Shown here piece after piece: positions 27,966 to 35,351 of a stretch of 35,351 nucleotides of DNA. A program made the translations under genes and the position numbers. This stretch comes from Candidatus Brocadia sp. GTDB taxonomy: Bacteria > Planctomycetota > Brocadiia > Brocadiales > Brocadiaceae. Numbering within the stretch: position 1 is the first letter of the stretch; every line of letters starts with the position of its first letter. The notes below the pieces were generated by a model. That model saw only the letters and a program-made list of their open reading frames with translations. It had not been told where the DNA came from and did not search any database. The stretch is from the NCBI GenBank assembly GCA_011525665.1, contig WYAU01000102.1, positions 1-35,351 of the forward strand, written 5' to 3'.

Positions 27966-28329
27966 TACTTCTGGCTGGCTTGAATATTTTACCGACGACC
28001 CCAACGCAGATACTTTTTCAGTCCCACTCAACGATTCTGCCAATTTGCTTGTCCCCACTATTTGCATCTATGAAGTTTTTAAGGTCGTTTTGCGTGAACG
28101 AGGAGAAGAAGATGCGCTACAGGCTATTGCTTTAATGAAACAGGGTATTGTTGTGGAGCTAACATCTGAAATAGCGATAATGGCTGCAAAAATCAGCACG
28201 GATCTCAAAATTCCAATGGCTGATAGTATAATTCTTGCTACTGCTCGTATTTACGAAGCTGTTATCTGGACTGAAGACGCTGACTTTAAAGGGATTCGTG
28301 GAATTAAATATTTTCCGAAAAAACAATGA
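27952..28329 (+). CDS. PIN-domain ribonuclease toxin (VapC-like)
   Basis: The ATG at 27952 gives 125 residues starting MNLVDTSGWLEYF. An upstream in-frame start at 27901 would bury the antitoxin and lacks a ribosome site. The PIN acidic residues are present: Asp5 in VDTSGW, Glu in CIYEVFKVVL, Asp in IPMADSIILATA and Asp in IWTEDADFKGI. VapC toxins cut specific RNAs in a magnesium-dependent manner. Gene overlap with the antitoxin and lack of lesions suggest a working module. Confidence 0.9.
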   Translation: MNLVDTSGWLEYFTDDPNADTFSVPLNDSANLLVPTICIYEVFKVVLRERGEEDALQAIALMKQGIVVELTSEIAIMAAKISTDLKIPMADSIILATARIYEAVIWTEDADFKGIRGIKYFPKKQ

Positions 28330-28344
28330 AATATTACCATCTTT

Positions 28345-28470
28345 GAAGTTGAACAAGGAAGAACTTCGGTTTAAAGAAAAGGGCGAAGCTGAGTGTTCAC
28401 ATTCTTCTTTCATGCTCCATTTTGCAACATCTGTACCGTGCAATGAAATAGTGGATTCAATTTATAAGGT
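28345..28470. repeat. Right copy of the ~125-bp direct repeat flanking vapBC
   Basis: It starts 15 bp after the VapC stop and aligns with 27312-27435 over its full length, with scattered substitutions. The sequence matching the second terminator arm has changed (TTCACATTCTTCTTT), so it no longer forms the strong hairpin. Confidence 0.8.
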
Positions 28471-28728
28471 ATAAAGACCGACGTGTTTTCGTATCTGTCG
28501 TATTACCTGCTTAACAAGGATAAGGATATTGAATACAGAATCGTTGGTGTGGTGATTGAGAAAAAGAAGAGATATAGATAATTTTGCAGACCATCAGTAC
28601 AGAGGCTGTCCATCCTGCACAGAAGGATCAATCAATTGCCTGCCGAATATATAACTCGTGCGCGAATTATCCCCGGCGGCTTCTTCAGGGAGTTTATCCA
28701 ACAAACATCGCACTCGTGTTTTCAATGA
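28471..28728. other. Gene-free stretch with weak coding remnants
   Basis: A short open stretch on the plus strand (SYLSYYLLNKDKDIEYRIVG, ending KKKRYR) lacks a convincing start. A second stretch (AEYITRARIIPGGFFREFIQ) follows in another frame. Neither is recognised. This looks like decayed DNA between the vapBC repeat and the 3' end of cusA. Confidence 0.4.
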
Positions 28729-31700
28729 TTATACCATAATTCCTGTCTCCGCAATATACGGATCTTTCTTCAGCGCCTTCTTGAACCGGTATTCCTTGTG
28801 CCATGCGTTTAAACAGGGGATGATGAAGACCGTAATGGATGCCATAAGCATGCCGCCGATGGAAGGAATTGCCATGGGTTTGGCCACCTCGGCACCGGCG
28901 CCCGTTGACCACAGCAGGGGGAGGAGTCCGATAAAGGTCGTTACCGAGGTCATCATGCAGGGCCTTATCCGCCGTGTGCCTGCCATCAGGATGGTATCCC
29001 GGATATCCTGAACGCTTTTCATCTTCTTTTTGCCAAAAAGATCGTTCATATACGTCGTAATGAGGACGGAATCGTCATCCACAATGCCAAATATGGAGAT
29101 GAAACCTACCCAGACAGCAACACTGAAATTATATCCAAACAGGTATTGAAGCCAGACACCGCCTGCAATAGCCGTTGGTATCCCGGCAAACAGGATAAAC
29201 ATGGTTTGAGGGAATGACTTGAATGCCATAAAAATCAGGATGAAACCAACAAACAGGGATAAGGGCACAAGGATTTGCAGTCTTTTTCTCGCCCTGATCT
29301 GATTTTCGAACTGACCGCTCCACTGGATGAAGTACCCATGGGGTAACATGACTTTTTGCGATACAACCTTCGATGCCTCGTCTACAAAGCTCATCGGGTC
29401 CCTGCCGCGGACGTTCATAAGGACATAAGCCCTCAGGAGGGCATTTTCACTGCTGATCATGGCCGGGCCCATCACGTACCTGACATCGGCTACCTGGGTG
29501 AGAGGAATTAAAGTACCCGTCGAACTTGAGACGTAAATCCTTTTTAGGGCATCAAAGTTGTCCCTGAGTTCCCTGCTGTATCTGATCCGCACGGGGTATC
29601 GTTCGCGTCCTTCAATCGTCGTGGTGACATTCTCTCCTCCAATCGCCGTTTCTATGATATCCTGCACGTCCCGGATATTGACTCCGTAGCGGGCAATCTC
29701 TTCCCGTTTAATCTTGAATTCCAGATAAGGTTTACCGGTAACCCGCTCGGCATAGAGGTCGGCTACCCCGGGAACATCGTGCAGTACCTTTTCGATATCA
29801 AGGGCTAATTGCTGAATGACGTTCAGGTCTGGTCCAAAGACTTTTACGCCAACTGACGTTCGGATACCTGTTGCCAGCATGTCGATCCGGTTTACAATGG
29901 GTTGCGTCCATATATTTGCCACACCTGGTATTCTGAGCGCTTCATCCATTTCCTGAATGAGTTCCTGTTTCGTTATTGTCCGTTCATCTGACAAAATCCA
30001 ATGAAAGATCGGATGAAGGAAGGAGGGTACGTAATCTAAAAATGTGTATTCAATCTTCTTCTTGCGCCATTCTTCCTTTGGTTTTAAGGCAACAACGGTC
30101 TCAAACATCTCGACAGGCGCTGGGTCTGTGGGGGTTTCAGCCCTGCCCAATTTACCTACAACCATGTCTACCTCCGGAAAGGACTTTATAATCATGTCCT
30201 GTTTCTGCATGACCTTCAGGGCGTCCGTTAAGGCCACGCTGGGCAACATTACCGGCATGAAAAGGATCGAACCCTCGTCAAGGGGAGGCATAAATTCCCT
30301 TCCCAGTTTTTTTGCGGCAAAGGCGGATGAAACAACAATCGCAAGCGGTATGGCGAGAAACGTCTTCTTATGACTTAATACCCAGCGCAGGACGGGCTGA
30401 TAACCTCTCAACAACGTCCTGGAAGTAAAATTATCTTCCATAGGTCTTAATTTGCCTTTGATCAGAAAGGTACAGAGTATAGGGACCAGGGTAATTGCCA
30501 TGACGACCGATGCCCCAATGGCAAAGGTCTTTGTCCACGCCAGTGGTTTAAAGAGCTTCCCTTCCTGTCCTGTGAGTCCAAATACCGGCAAGAACATAAA
30601 AACGGTGGTTAATGCTGCAAAGAAAATAGAACTACCGACCTCTTTAGAGGCATCAAGAATGATCTGTGGCCTGCTTTTCTTGCCCTTTTGTTCAATGAGG
30701 TTCCGAAAGATATTCTCTGTCATTATGATAGACATGTCGCTCACCTCACCAATGGCAATGGCAATACCCGTGAGTGACATAATATTGGAATCAATGCCCA
30801 TAAAATACATGCCCAGGAAGGAGATAAGTATCGATACAGGGAATCCAAGGCAGCAGATAATGATGCTCCGGACATGCAATAAAAAGAGGGCAACTACAAC
30901 AGAAGTGATAATGATCTCTTCTATCAACGCCTCTCTCAGGGTATCAATAACCCGATAGATAAGTCCTTCCCTGTCATAAAAGGACACGATCTTTACACCG
31001 GGTGGCAGCCCTGGTTCGATTTCCTGTATCTTCTTTTTTATCCTCCTGATAACTTCCAGCGGGTTTTGCCCCTGCCGCATGATGACAATGCCACCGGTAA
31101 CCTCAGCGCCTTCCTTGTCCAGTGCGCCACGCCGAAAATCGCCTCCGATCTGAACCGTGCCAATGTTTTTTACGAACACCGGCACACCATTAAAACTGCC
31201 TACCGTGATATTTTCAATATCCGCAATATTCTTGATAAATCCAAGTCCGCGGATGATAAACTCCATATTGTTGCTTTCCACCACTTTGGCGCCCACGTCG
31301 ATATTGCTCTTGCGAACTGCTTCGTACACCATCCCCACGGTCATGTTATATGCGAACAGCTTGTTGGGGTCTACGTCGACCTGATATTGTTTGACAAAAC
31401 CGCCTACCCCTGCTACCTCAGAGACTCCCTCAACGGCATTTAATTGATATCGAATATACCAGTCCTGGACAGAGCGCAGTTGACCAAGGTCGTATCCCTC
31501 GCCTTCCACGGTATACCAGAAGATCTGGCCAAGTCCTGTAGCGTCGGGACCGAGTCGGGGGGTGACGTCTTTTGGAAGTAATTGCTGGATAAAATTCAGT
31601 CTTTCCAGTACCCGGGAGCGCGCCCAATAAAATTCTACATTATCCTTGAAGATGATAAAGATCATGGAAAAGCCGAAGCCCGACTGTGACCGTATGACCT

Positions 31701-31938
31701 TTACGCCGGGTACGCCGAGCAGATTGACCGTCAAAGGGTAGGTGACCTGATCCTCGACGTCCTGGGGGCTGCGTCCCGGCCAATCGGTGAAGACGATACA
31801 CTGGTTCTCGCCGACGTCCGGGATGACGTCCATGTTAATATTCTTCAAACCATAGACGCCACCGAATATCACCAGCAGGTAAAAGCAGATGACGAGGAAT
31901 CGGTTTTTAAGACAGAGTTCGATGAGTTTGTTGATCAT
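28729..31938 (-). CDS. cusA: CusA/CzcA-type heavy-metal RND efflux pump
   Basis: This 1069-residue inner-membrane protein belongs to the HME subgroup of RND pumps. It has an N-terminal membrane segment and the porter signature MDVIPDVGENQCIVFTDWPG at 36-55. SPQDVEDQVTYPLT follows, as does the pore motif GRAETPTDPAPVEM. Two blocks of membrane helices frame two periplasmic loops. In the fourth membrane helix Asp401 of IAIGEVSDMSIIMTENI is the likely proton relay; the surrounding residues differ from the common AMVDAAIVMIEN. With a CusB-type adaptor and an outer-membrane channel it would export metal ions driven by protons. The channel gene is not in the window. Its ribosome site (GGTGA) lies in the inverted repeat of the inserted cassette, 8 bp upstream of which the cassette gene stops. 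Confidence 0.95.
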   Translation of the reverse strand: MINKLIELCLKNRFLVICFYLLVIFGGVYGLKNINMDVIPDVGENQCIVFTDWPGRSPQDVEDQVTYPLTVNLLGVPGVKVIRSQSGFGFSMIFIIFKDNVEFYWARSRVLERLNFIQQLLPKDVTPRLGPDATGLGQIFWYTVEGEGYDLGQLRSVQDWYIRYQLNAVEGVSEVAGVGGFVKQYQVDVDPNKLFAYNMTVGMVYEAVRKSNIDVGAKVVESNNMEFIIRGLGFIKNIADIENITVGSFNGVPVFVKNIGTVQIGGDFRRGALDKEGAEVTGGIVIMRQGQNPLEVIRRIKKKIQEIEPGLPPGVKIVSFYDREGLIYRVIDTLREALIEEIIITSVVVALFLLHVRSIIICCLGFPVSILISFLGMYFMGIDSNIMSLTGIAIAIGEVSDMSIIMTENIFRNLIEQKGKKSRPQIILDASKEVGSSIFFAALTTVFMFLPVFGLTGQEGKLFKPLAWTKTFAIGASVVMAITLVPILCTFLIKGKLRPMEDNFTSRTLLRGYQPVLRWVLSHKKTFLAIPLAIVVSSAFAAKKLGREFMPPLDEGSILFMPVMLPSVALTDALKVMQKQDMIIKSFPEVDMVVGKLGRAETPTDPAPVEMFETVVALKPKEEWRKKKIEYTFLDYVPSFLHPIFHWILSDERTITKQELIQEMDEALRIPGVANIWTQPIVNRIDMLATGIRTSVGVKVFGPDLNVIQQLALDIEKVLHDVPGVADLYAERVTGKPYLEFKIKREEIARYGVNIRDVQDIIETAIGGENVTTTIEGRERYPVRIRYSRELRDNFDALKRIYVSSSTGTLIPLTQVADVRYVMGPAMISSENALLRAYVLMNVRGRDPMSFVDEASKVVSQKVMLPHGYFIQWSGQFENQIRARKRLQILVPLSLFVGFILIFMAFKSFPQTMFILFAGIPTAIAGGVWLQYLFGYNFSVAVWVGFISIFGIVDDDSVLITTYMNDLFGKKKMKSVQDIRDTILMAGTRRIRPCMMTSVTTFIGLLPLLWSTGAGAEVAKPMAIPSIGGMLMASITVFIIPCLNAWHKEYRFKKALKKDPYIAETGIMV

Positions 31939-31945
31939 AGGCGAT

Positions 31946-31958
31946 TTTCACCGCAGAG
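31946..31958. repeat. Inverted repeat, left arm (TTTCACCGCAGAG)
   Basis: It is the perfect inverted partner of CTCTGCGGTGAAA at 32353-32365. It contains the stop codon of the GxxExxY gene and the ribosome site of cusA. More distant bases (GGGCGCGGAGAA) also partly mirror the other arm. Confidence 0.85.
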
Positions 31959-32334
31959 GGCGCGGAGAATTGAGGAAATTATTAACGACCCTTTGAATAC
32001 CATCTTTTAATACTTCAATATTAAAGTTGATCAATAATCCAACTTTGCAGTTAGCCAGCTTTAAATAAGACAATAATTGAGCTTTATGAATTGGGAGAAA
32101 CTTTTCAATGGATTTTATTTCTACAATGACTTCATTCTCTACCAGTTTCACCTCCCGATATATAACAGGAAGGGACTTTTGTTGTTCTACCCTTAAGCCT
32201 GCTTGTGCGAGATCATATACCATGCACGCCTCGTGAGCAGATTCAAGTAGTCCTGGGCCTAATGCCTTGTGAATGCCAATAGCCACCCCAATAATTGTTT
32301 CGGTTATTTTGTTAAGCCTTTCTTCTTCATCCAT
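31948..32334 (-). CDS. GxxExxY-type protein (PD-(D/E)XK-like fold)
   Basis: This 128-residue protein has IGVAIGIHKALGPGLLESAH at about 14-33 and VIVEIKSIEKF and AQLLSYLKLANCKVGLLINF further on. These match the GxxExxY protein family, which resembles PD-(D/E)XK nucleases. The motif here is GLLESAH, so the usual Tyr is His. Function is not established. The gene sits exactly between cusB and cusA and is flanked by perfect 13-bp inverted repeats. A GAGG ribosome site lies within the right-arm repeat region, and the stop codon is in the left arm. It looks like a cassette inserted into the metal operon rather than a functional part of it. Confidence 0.85.
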   Translation of the reverse strand: MDEEERLNKITETIIGVAIGIHKALGPGLLESAHEACMVYDLAQAGLRVEQQKSLPVIYREVKLVENEVIVEIKSIEKFLPIHKAQLLSYLKLANCKVGLLINFNIEVLKDGIQRVVNNFLNSPRPLR

Positions 32335-32352
32335 CTTTGCGTCCTCTGCGTT

Positions 32353-32365
32353 CTCTGCGGTGAAA
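32353..32365. repeat. Inverted repeat, right arm (CTCTGCGGTGAAA)
   Basis: It begins 2 bp past the cusB stop codon. On the minus strand the following GCAGAG-AACGCAGAGGACGC repeats feed directly into the ribosome site of the GxxExxY gene. Confidence 0.85.
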
Positions 32366-32367
32366 TA

Positions 32368-34479
32368 TTATTTTTCCTCTTTAAACTCCATTGCCCCGCC
32401 GTACAGGGCGCTGGAGCCGCCGGTGAGTTGGCTCTGTGAATCGATGAGGAAGTTGGCTGATGTAACCACTTTATCTCCTTCTTCCAAACCTTCTAAGACA
32501 GGGTAATAATCACCGGCCTTTGGTCCGAGTACGACCTCTTTTCCCACATATTGCCCGTTGCCTTTATCAATATAGACGATCTTTCGAATACCGGTGTCTA
32601 ATACTGCCGTGGCCGGGATGGCAAGGACTTGCGTAGTTTTTTCAAGGTTCATCCCACATTTATTACAATGTTCTGGTGTATCAGAAACAACCTCTGGATG
32701 CATGGGGCAGGCATAAACACGGCGCCTTTTGGGTTCCAGTTTTTGCACCTTTATCCCTAATCCTTCCTGTACCTCCCATCTGCCCATCTGTCTTTTACAA
32801 TCAGGGCATTCTCCTGGTTTATCGGAGCTCATACAGGCCATAGGGCACATGTATACAAATTTCTGTTTCTTCTCACCCGCGGGTGATGTTATCGTCACGC
32901 TTGTTTGCAATAACATACCGCACATGGGACATACCCTAGGCGCAGCAGCCGGGTCCCATTCCTGGGGACAGATACACGTCATTTTTCCACCCGGAACTTC
33001 AGCAGGTATCTCTTTCTTCACAAGCCGCATGCCACATACCGGGCAATCGCCATCTGTTTTAGATGTATGGCATTCCATAGGGCACACATATACCGTTTCT
33101 GCCGTGACTGCCATCTCCGGCTTCTCCTTTTCGGAGACAGGGACAGGTTTAGAGGCAGGGAGTTTTTCCAGTTTCATCCCGCATTGCGGGCAATTCCCCG
33201 GTTCTTTTGCGGTATGACATTCCATGGGACATACGTATTCATACTCACTTTCTCCTTGCGGAGGAATCATACTACCGGCAGCAACCGGCTCAAGCTGGGA
33301 AGGGGGGTTCTTTACAAAGGGGATGTTATCTTCAGGGCATACACCCGGCCTGCTGGATTTTATTTCCGGGTGGTTGGGGCAGACGTAATCCAGCCCACTT
33401 ACATAATTTCGTCCCTGTTCTTCAAGTTCTTCAACCGGTATCCGTATACGGGCGTTGACATACATGGAGGGTTTGAGCTTGAGTTGTTGATTAGGGATAT
33501 CGCAGCGGATCTTTACCGAACGTGTCTTGTCATCAAGGAATGGTTCAATAAAGGCAACTCTCCCGATAAAGGCCTCTCCCGGATATGCAGGGGTCGTGAC
33601 CTCCACTTCCTGTCCAACCCTGACCCAGGCCATTTCATACTCGTAAATATTGGCCTTCATCCATATATTTGCCAGGTCGGCAACCGTGTAGAGTATCTCG
33701 CCCTGCATCACGTATTGGCCTTCCAGCGCCTTTTTTTCTATGACAATACCGCTTATTGGGGCGTAGATAATGGTATGCTGTTTTACCTGCTTATCCCTCG
33801 TCAGCTCTTCAATCTGTTTTTCCGTGACACCCCACCACAACAACCTTCTTTTTGATGCATCAATGAGTGATTGTGCACCACTTATTACCTCAGGGAGAGG
33901 ACTTTCCTTAACTTTTTCAAGGGTTTCCAGAGCCAGCAGATATTCTTCCTGTGTAGAGAGAAGCTCCGGGCTATATATCCAGACCATAGATTCACCTTTG
34001 ACAACCTGCGTTCCGGTAAAATCAACAAAGAGTTTGTCAATCCTGCCTGGAATCCATGCCGAAACAAAGGCCTTGAGCCGCTCATCATATTCAATCATTC
34101 CCACCGTATAGATGTCTTTAGTCAGTGACCGGTAACCGATAACATCCGTTTTAACACGTGCAAGTTTGCGGGCGCGCTCACTCAGTTCTATCGTTGCTAA
34201 TGCGCCTTCTTCCTCTACACCTGCACCTTTTTCATATACGGGAACAAGGTCCATGGCGCAAATAGGGCATTTGCCGGGTTTATCCATTTTCACAGAAGGA
34301 TGCATACCACAGGTCCAATAGAGTACTTTCTTACTTTCTTCGCCGTTTGCAGAAGGGATAAGATTTGATACCTGCAGTGAGGGTCTATTAACTATCAGTA
34401 CACTTACCAGAACAATAAATATAATAAGCACGGGTATCATACAATATTTTTTTAAAGGAAACTTTTGTTTAAAAACCAT
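32368..34479 (-). CDS. cusB: CusB-like efflux adaptor with seven heavy-metal-binding modules
   Basis: This 703-residue periplasmic membrane-fusion protein would link CusA to an outer-membrane channel. It starts with a membrane anchor (14-31). A heavy-metal-binding module at 53-81 has WTCGMHPSV and CPICAMDLVPV. The adaptor hairpin, lipoyl and barrel regions run from about 90 to 350 (SAWIPGRIDKLFVDFTGT; YAPISGIVIEKKALEGQYV; PFLDDKTRSVKIRCD). Six further modules follow at 364-390, 414-437, 463-487, 500-525, 542-567 and 588-613, most with two Cys pairs ending CPxCGM. The adaptor resumes with VLAIPATAVLDTG and finishes at 703. CusB proteins normally have at most one such module, so the 250-residue insertion is exceptional. 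A good AAAGGTG site precedes the ATG. cusA follows after the GxxExxY cassette. Confidence 0.93.
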   Translation of the reverse strand: MVFKQKFPLKKYCMIPVLIIFIVLVSVLIVNRPSLQVSNLIPSANGEESKKVLYWTCGMHPSVKMDKPGKCPICAMDLVPVYEKGAGVEEEGALATIELSERARKLARVKTDVIGYRSLTKDIYTVGMIEYDERLKAFVSAWIPGRIDKLFVDFTGTQVVKGESMVWIYSPELLSTQEEYLLALETLEKVKESPLPEVISGAQSLIDASKRRLLWWGVTEKQIEELTRDKQVKQHTIIYAPISGIVIEKKALEGQYVMQGEILYTVADLANIWMKANIYEYEMAWVRVGQEVEVTTPAYPGEAFIGRVAFIEPFLDDKTRSVKIRCDIPNQQLKLKPSMYVNARIRIPVEELEEQGRNYVSGLDYVCPNHPEIKSSRPGVCPEDNIPFVKNPPSQLEPVAAGSMIPPQGESEYEYVCPMECHTAKEPGNCPQCGMKLEKLPASKPVPVSEKEKPEMAVTAETVYVCPMECHTSKTDGDCPVCGMRLVKKEIPAEVPGGKMTCICPQEWDPAAAPRVCPMCGMLLQTSVTITSPAGEKKQKFVYMCPMACMSSDKPGECPDCKRQMGRWEVQEGLGIKVQKLEPKRRRVYACPMHPEVVSDTPEHCNKCGMNLEKTTQVLAIPATAVLDTGIRKIVYIDKGNGQYVGKEVVLGPKAGDYYPVLEGLEEGDKVVTSANFLIDSQSQLTGGSSALYGGAMEFKEEK

Positions 34480-34548
34480 ACATTACACCTTTCATAACAT
34501 AACTAATAAAGCAGAGATTTAGATTTCCGCCTCTGGATGAAAGAAAAA

Positions 34549-35076
34549 TTATTTTTGAAACCTCTTTTGTTCCTTTTTACAAATGGGACAAGCCAAAAAG
34601 TCTATATCGCATGTCTTGCAATGCTGAATGAGCCATTCATGCGGCTTCATCCTGCAATCCCGGCATTTCAGCTTCCAGGTTGCCAATACCTTTCCCTTCA
34701 CATATCTTAAGAGTACCTTTTTGCACTTAGGACACTTGCCTATCATTGTTTCGGCTTTTAAACCAGCGGAGGCCTTTTGACACGTTGTGCATACAAGGAC
34801 GCCTTTTCCACATTTGTCACAATGGTGGACTTCGAGTGCTGATACTTCACTATTGCAGTCAGGGCAAACCATACTTTTTGCGGCAAGTGCCATTTCTTTT
34901 TCAGGACTTACATGCACTTTCTTACAAAAAGGGCACATGGGTGGTTCTGTGGTTGAATGTTCAGACAACGGCTCGTCTTTGTACACTATCTCGCCAGCAT
35001 ACATCAGATTGCCGCCCCACAGAAGTAGATACATCATTACTGGCGCAACCGTTTTTATAAATTTCTTATACACCAT
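34549..35076 (-). CDS. Exported Cys-rich protein with eight CxxC motifs, unknown
   Basis: This 175-residue protein has an N-terminal signal peptide (VAPVMMYLLLWGGNLMYAG). Eight CxxC pairs follow at 48, 71, 86, 96, 115, 138, 153 and 163. The second four repeat the first four at an exact spacing of 67 residues, so it is an internal duplication of a module C-x2-C-x19-C-x2-C-x11-C-x2-C-x6-C-x2-C. This resembles zinc-ribbon or rubredoxin-like knuckles and would bind metal ions such as copper or zinc in the periplasm. I do not recognise a named family. It is the first gene of the metal operon, 69 nt before cusB, and has a MerR-style promoter. A metal chaperone or sequestering role is inferred. Confidence 0.85.
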   Translation of the reverse strand: MVYKKFIKTVAPVMMYLLLWGGNLMYAGEIVYKDEPLSEHSTTEPPMCPFCKKVHVSPEKEMALAAKSMVCPDCNSEVSALEVHHCDKCGKGVLVCTTCQKASAGLKAETMIGKCPKCKKVLLRYVKGKVLATWKLKCRDCRMKPHEWLIQHCKTCDIDFLACPICKKEQKRFQK

Positions 35077-35102
35077 AGTATCACCACTTTTTCAGCAAAA
35101 GA

Positions 35103-35135
35103 ATTATATATCAGGACAAGCGCCTCGCTTGTCAA
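35103..35135 (-). promoter_or_regulatory. MerR-family-style promoter/operator of the metal-efflux operon
   Basis: On the minus strand TTGACA (35135-35130) is followed by TATATA (35110-35105) with a 19-bp spacer. This is the long spacing typical of promoters twisted into activity by MerR, CueR or ZntR. A perfect dyad GACAAGCG-AGG-CGCTTGTC (35133-35115) fills the spacer, again as in MerR operators. Alternatively TATAAT at 35108-35103 gives a 21-bp spacer. The start codon of the Cys-rich gene lies about 25 bp downstream. No merR-type gene is in the window. Confidence 0.6.
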
Positions 35136-35140
35136 CAAGT

Positions 35141-35170
35141 GTGATTCCTCATTCCGCTCGGAATGACAAG
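35141..35170. repeat. Dispersed intergenic motif TTGTCATTCCGAGCGGAATG
   Basis: The minus strand reads TGTCATTCCGAGCGGAATGA followed by GGAATCAC. It has internal symmetry (CATTCCG-AG-CGGAATG, a 7-bp stem) and resembles the short intergenic repeat seen in many environmental bacteria. It sits just after the second ATPase gene and could act as a hairpin terminator or a REP-like element. Confidence 0.4.
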
Positions 35171-35171
35171 T

Positions 35172-35351
35172 TTTAAATCTTTTCCCTTTTGCTGTGTTTA
35201 ATTATCTCCATAATGACAAACGTGAGAGCGGAAAATCCAAAGACAACCATCCACTCATTAAGTCCCAAAGGTCTTACCCGGAAGATATTTTCAAAAAAAG
35301 GGGCATACACGATAGCTATCTGCAGGGCCAATGAAATACCCGTTGCCAGCA
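35172..35351 (-). CDS. P-type cation ATPase, C-terminal fragment (5' end beyond window)
   Basis: The minus-strand frame from the right edge reads LATGISLALQIAIVYAPFFE, then IFRVRPLGLNEWMVVFGFSA and EIIKHSKREKI before a stop at 35172. This matches the last two membrane segments and the end of P2-type ATPases, including the one at 309-3071. Only about 59 residues are in the window, so its ion cannot be assessed. It is the gene just upstream of the metal operon, with a promoter of its own between them. Confidence 0.8.

Noticed and set aside
27312-28470. CRISPR array or integron cassette array
   Set aside because: Only two diverged repeats about 1 kb apart are present, with no regular spacers, no attC-like site series and no cas or integrase gene.
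31066-31443. 125-residue plus-strand ORF within cusA
   Set aside because: It is antisense to a well-matched CusA region. Its length is chance in a long conserved gene.
33067-33855. 262-residue plus-strand ORF opposite cusB
   Set aside because: It is the antisense of the metal-binding modules and hairpin region of cusB. The repeated CPM/CGM pattern on the other strand is clearly the coding one.

Overview
This window looks like part of a chromosome from an environmental Gram-negative bacterium, most likely an anammox-type planctomycete (Brocadia/Kuenenia-like). That placement is an inference. It rests on an outer-membrane porin and an RND efflux system, a mid-range base composition, and the mix of GxxExxY, TumE, DUF5618 and VapBC remnants with many short REP-like hairpins. 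No rRNA or tRNA gene is present to confirm it.

Positions 1-3594. The left edge holds the 5' end of a group II intron on the minus strand. It abuts the stop codon of a complete P2-type cation ATPase. Next comes a decayed copy of a beta-propeller gene.

Positions 3653-23732. This is a large, almost entirely minus-strand alpha-glucan/trehalose cluster. In transcription order it encodes a sugar-binding protein, one CUT1 permease, a DUF2062 membrane protein, an exported seven-bladed propeller protein, TreZ, GlgE, a TreS-maltokinase fusion, a GH57/DUF3536 glycosidase, MalQ, TreY and an OprB-like porin. Three routes are linked here: TreY/TreZ make trehalose from glucan, TreS plus maltokinase turn trehalose into maltose-1-phosphate, and GlgE returns that to glucan. 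MalQ and the GH57 enzyme can remodel the glucan. No glgA, glgB, glgC or glgX is in the window.

Positions 23936-28728. This is an accessory, decaying stretch. It holds a stand-alone pyruvate-kinase C-terminal-domain protein, a CusA pseudogene with two internal deletions joined to a broken DUF5618 gene, a nucleotidyltransferase remnant, a broken TumE-type toxin gene and an apparently intact VapBC pair. Two diverged direct repeats of about 125 bp bracket the VapBC pair, and one of them still forms a strong terminator hairpin.

Positions 28729-35351. This is a metal-efflux operon on the minus strand: an exported protein with eight CxxC motifs, a CusB-like adaptor with seven heavy-metal-binding modules, a GxxExxY cassette flanked by inverted repeats, and CusA. 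A MerR-style promoter/operator lies in front. The right edge cuts into a second P-type ATPase. The most unusual content is the metal operon: six extra metal-binding modules inside the adaptor, a Cys-rich partner built by an exact 67-residue duplication, and a cassette lying exactly between cusB and cusA.
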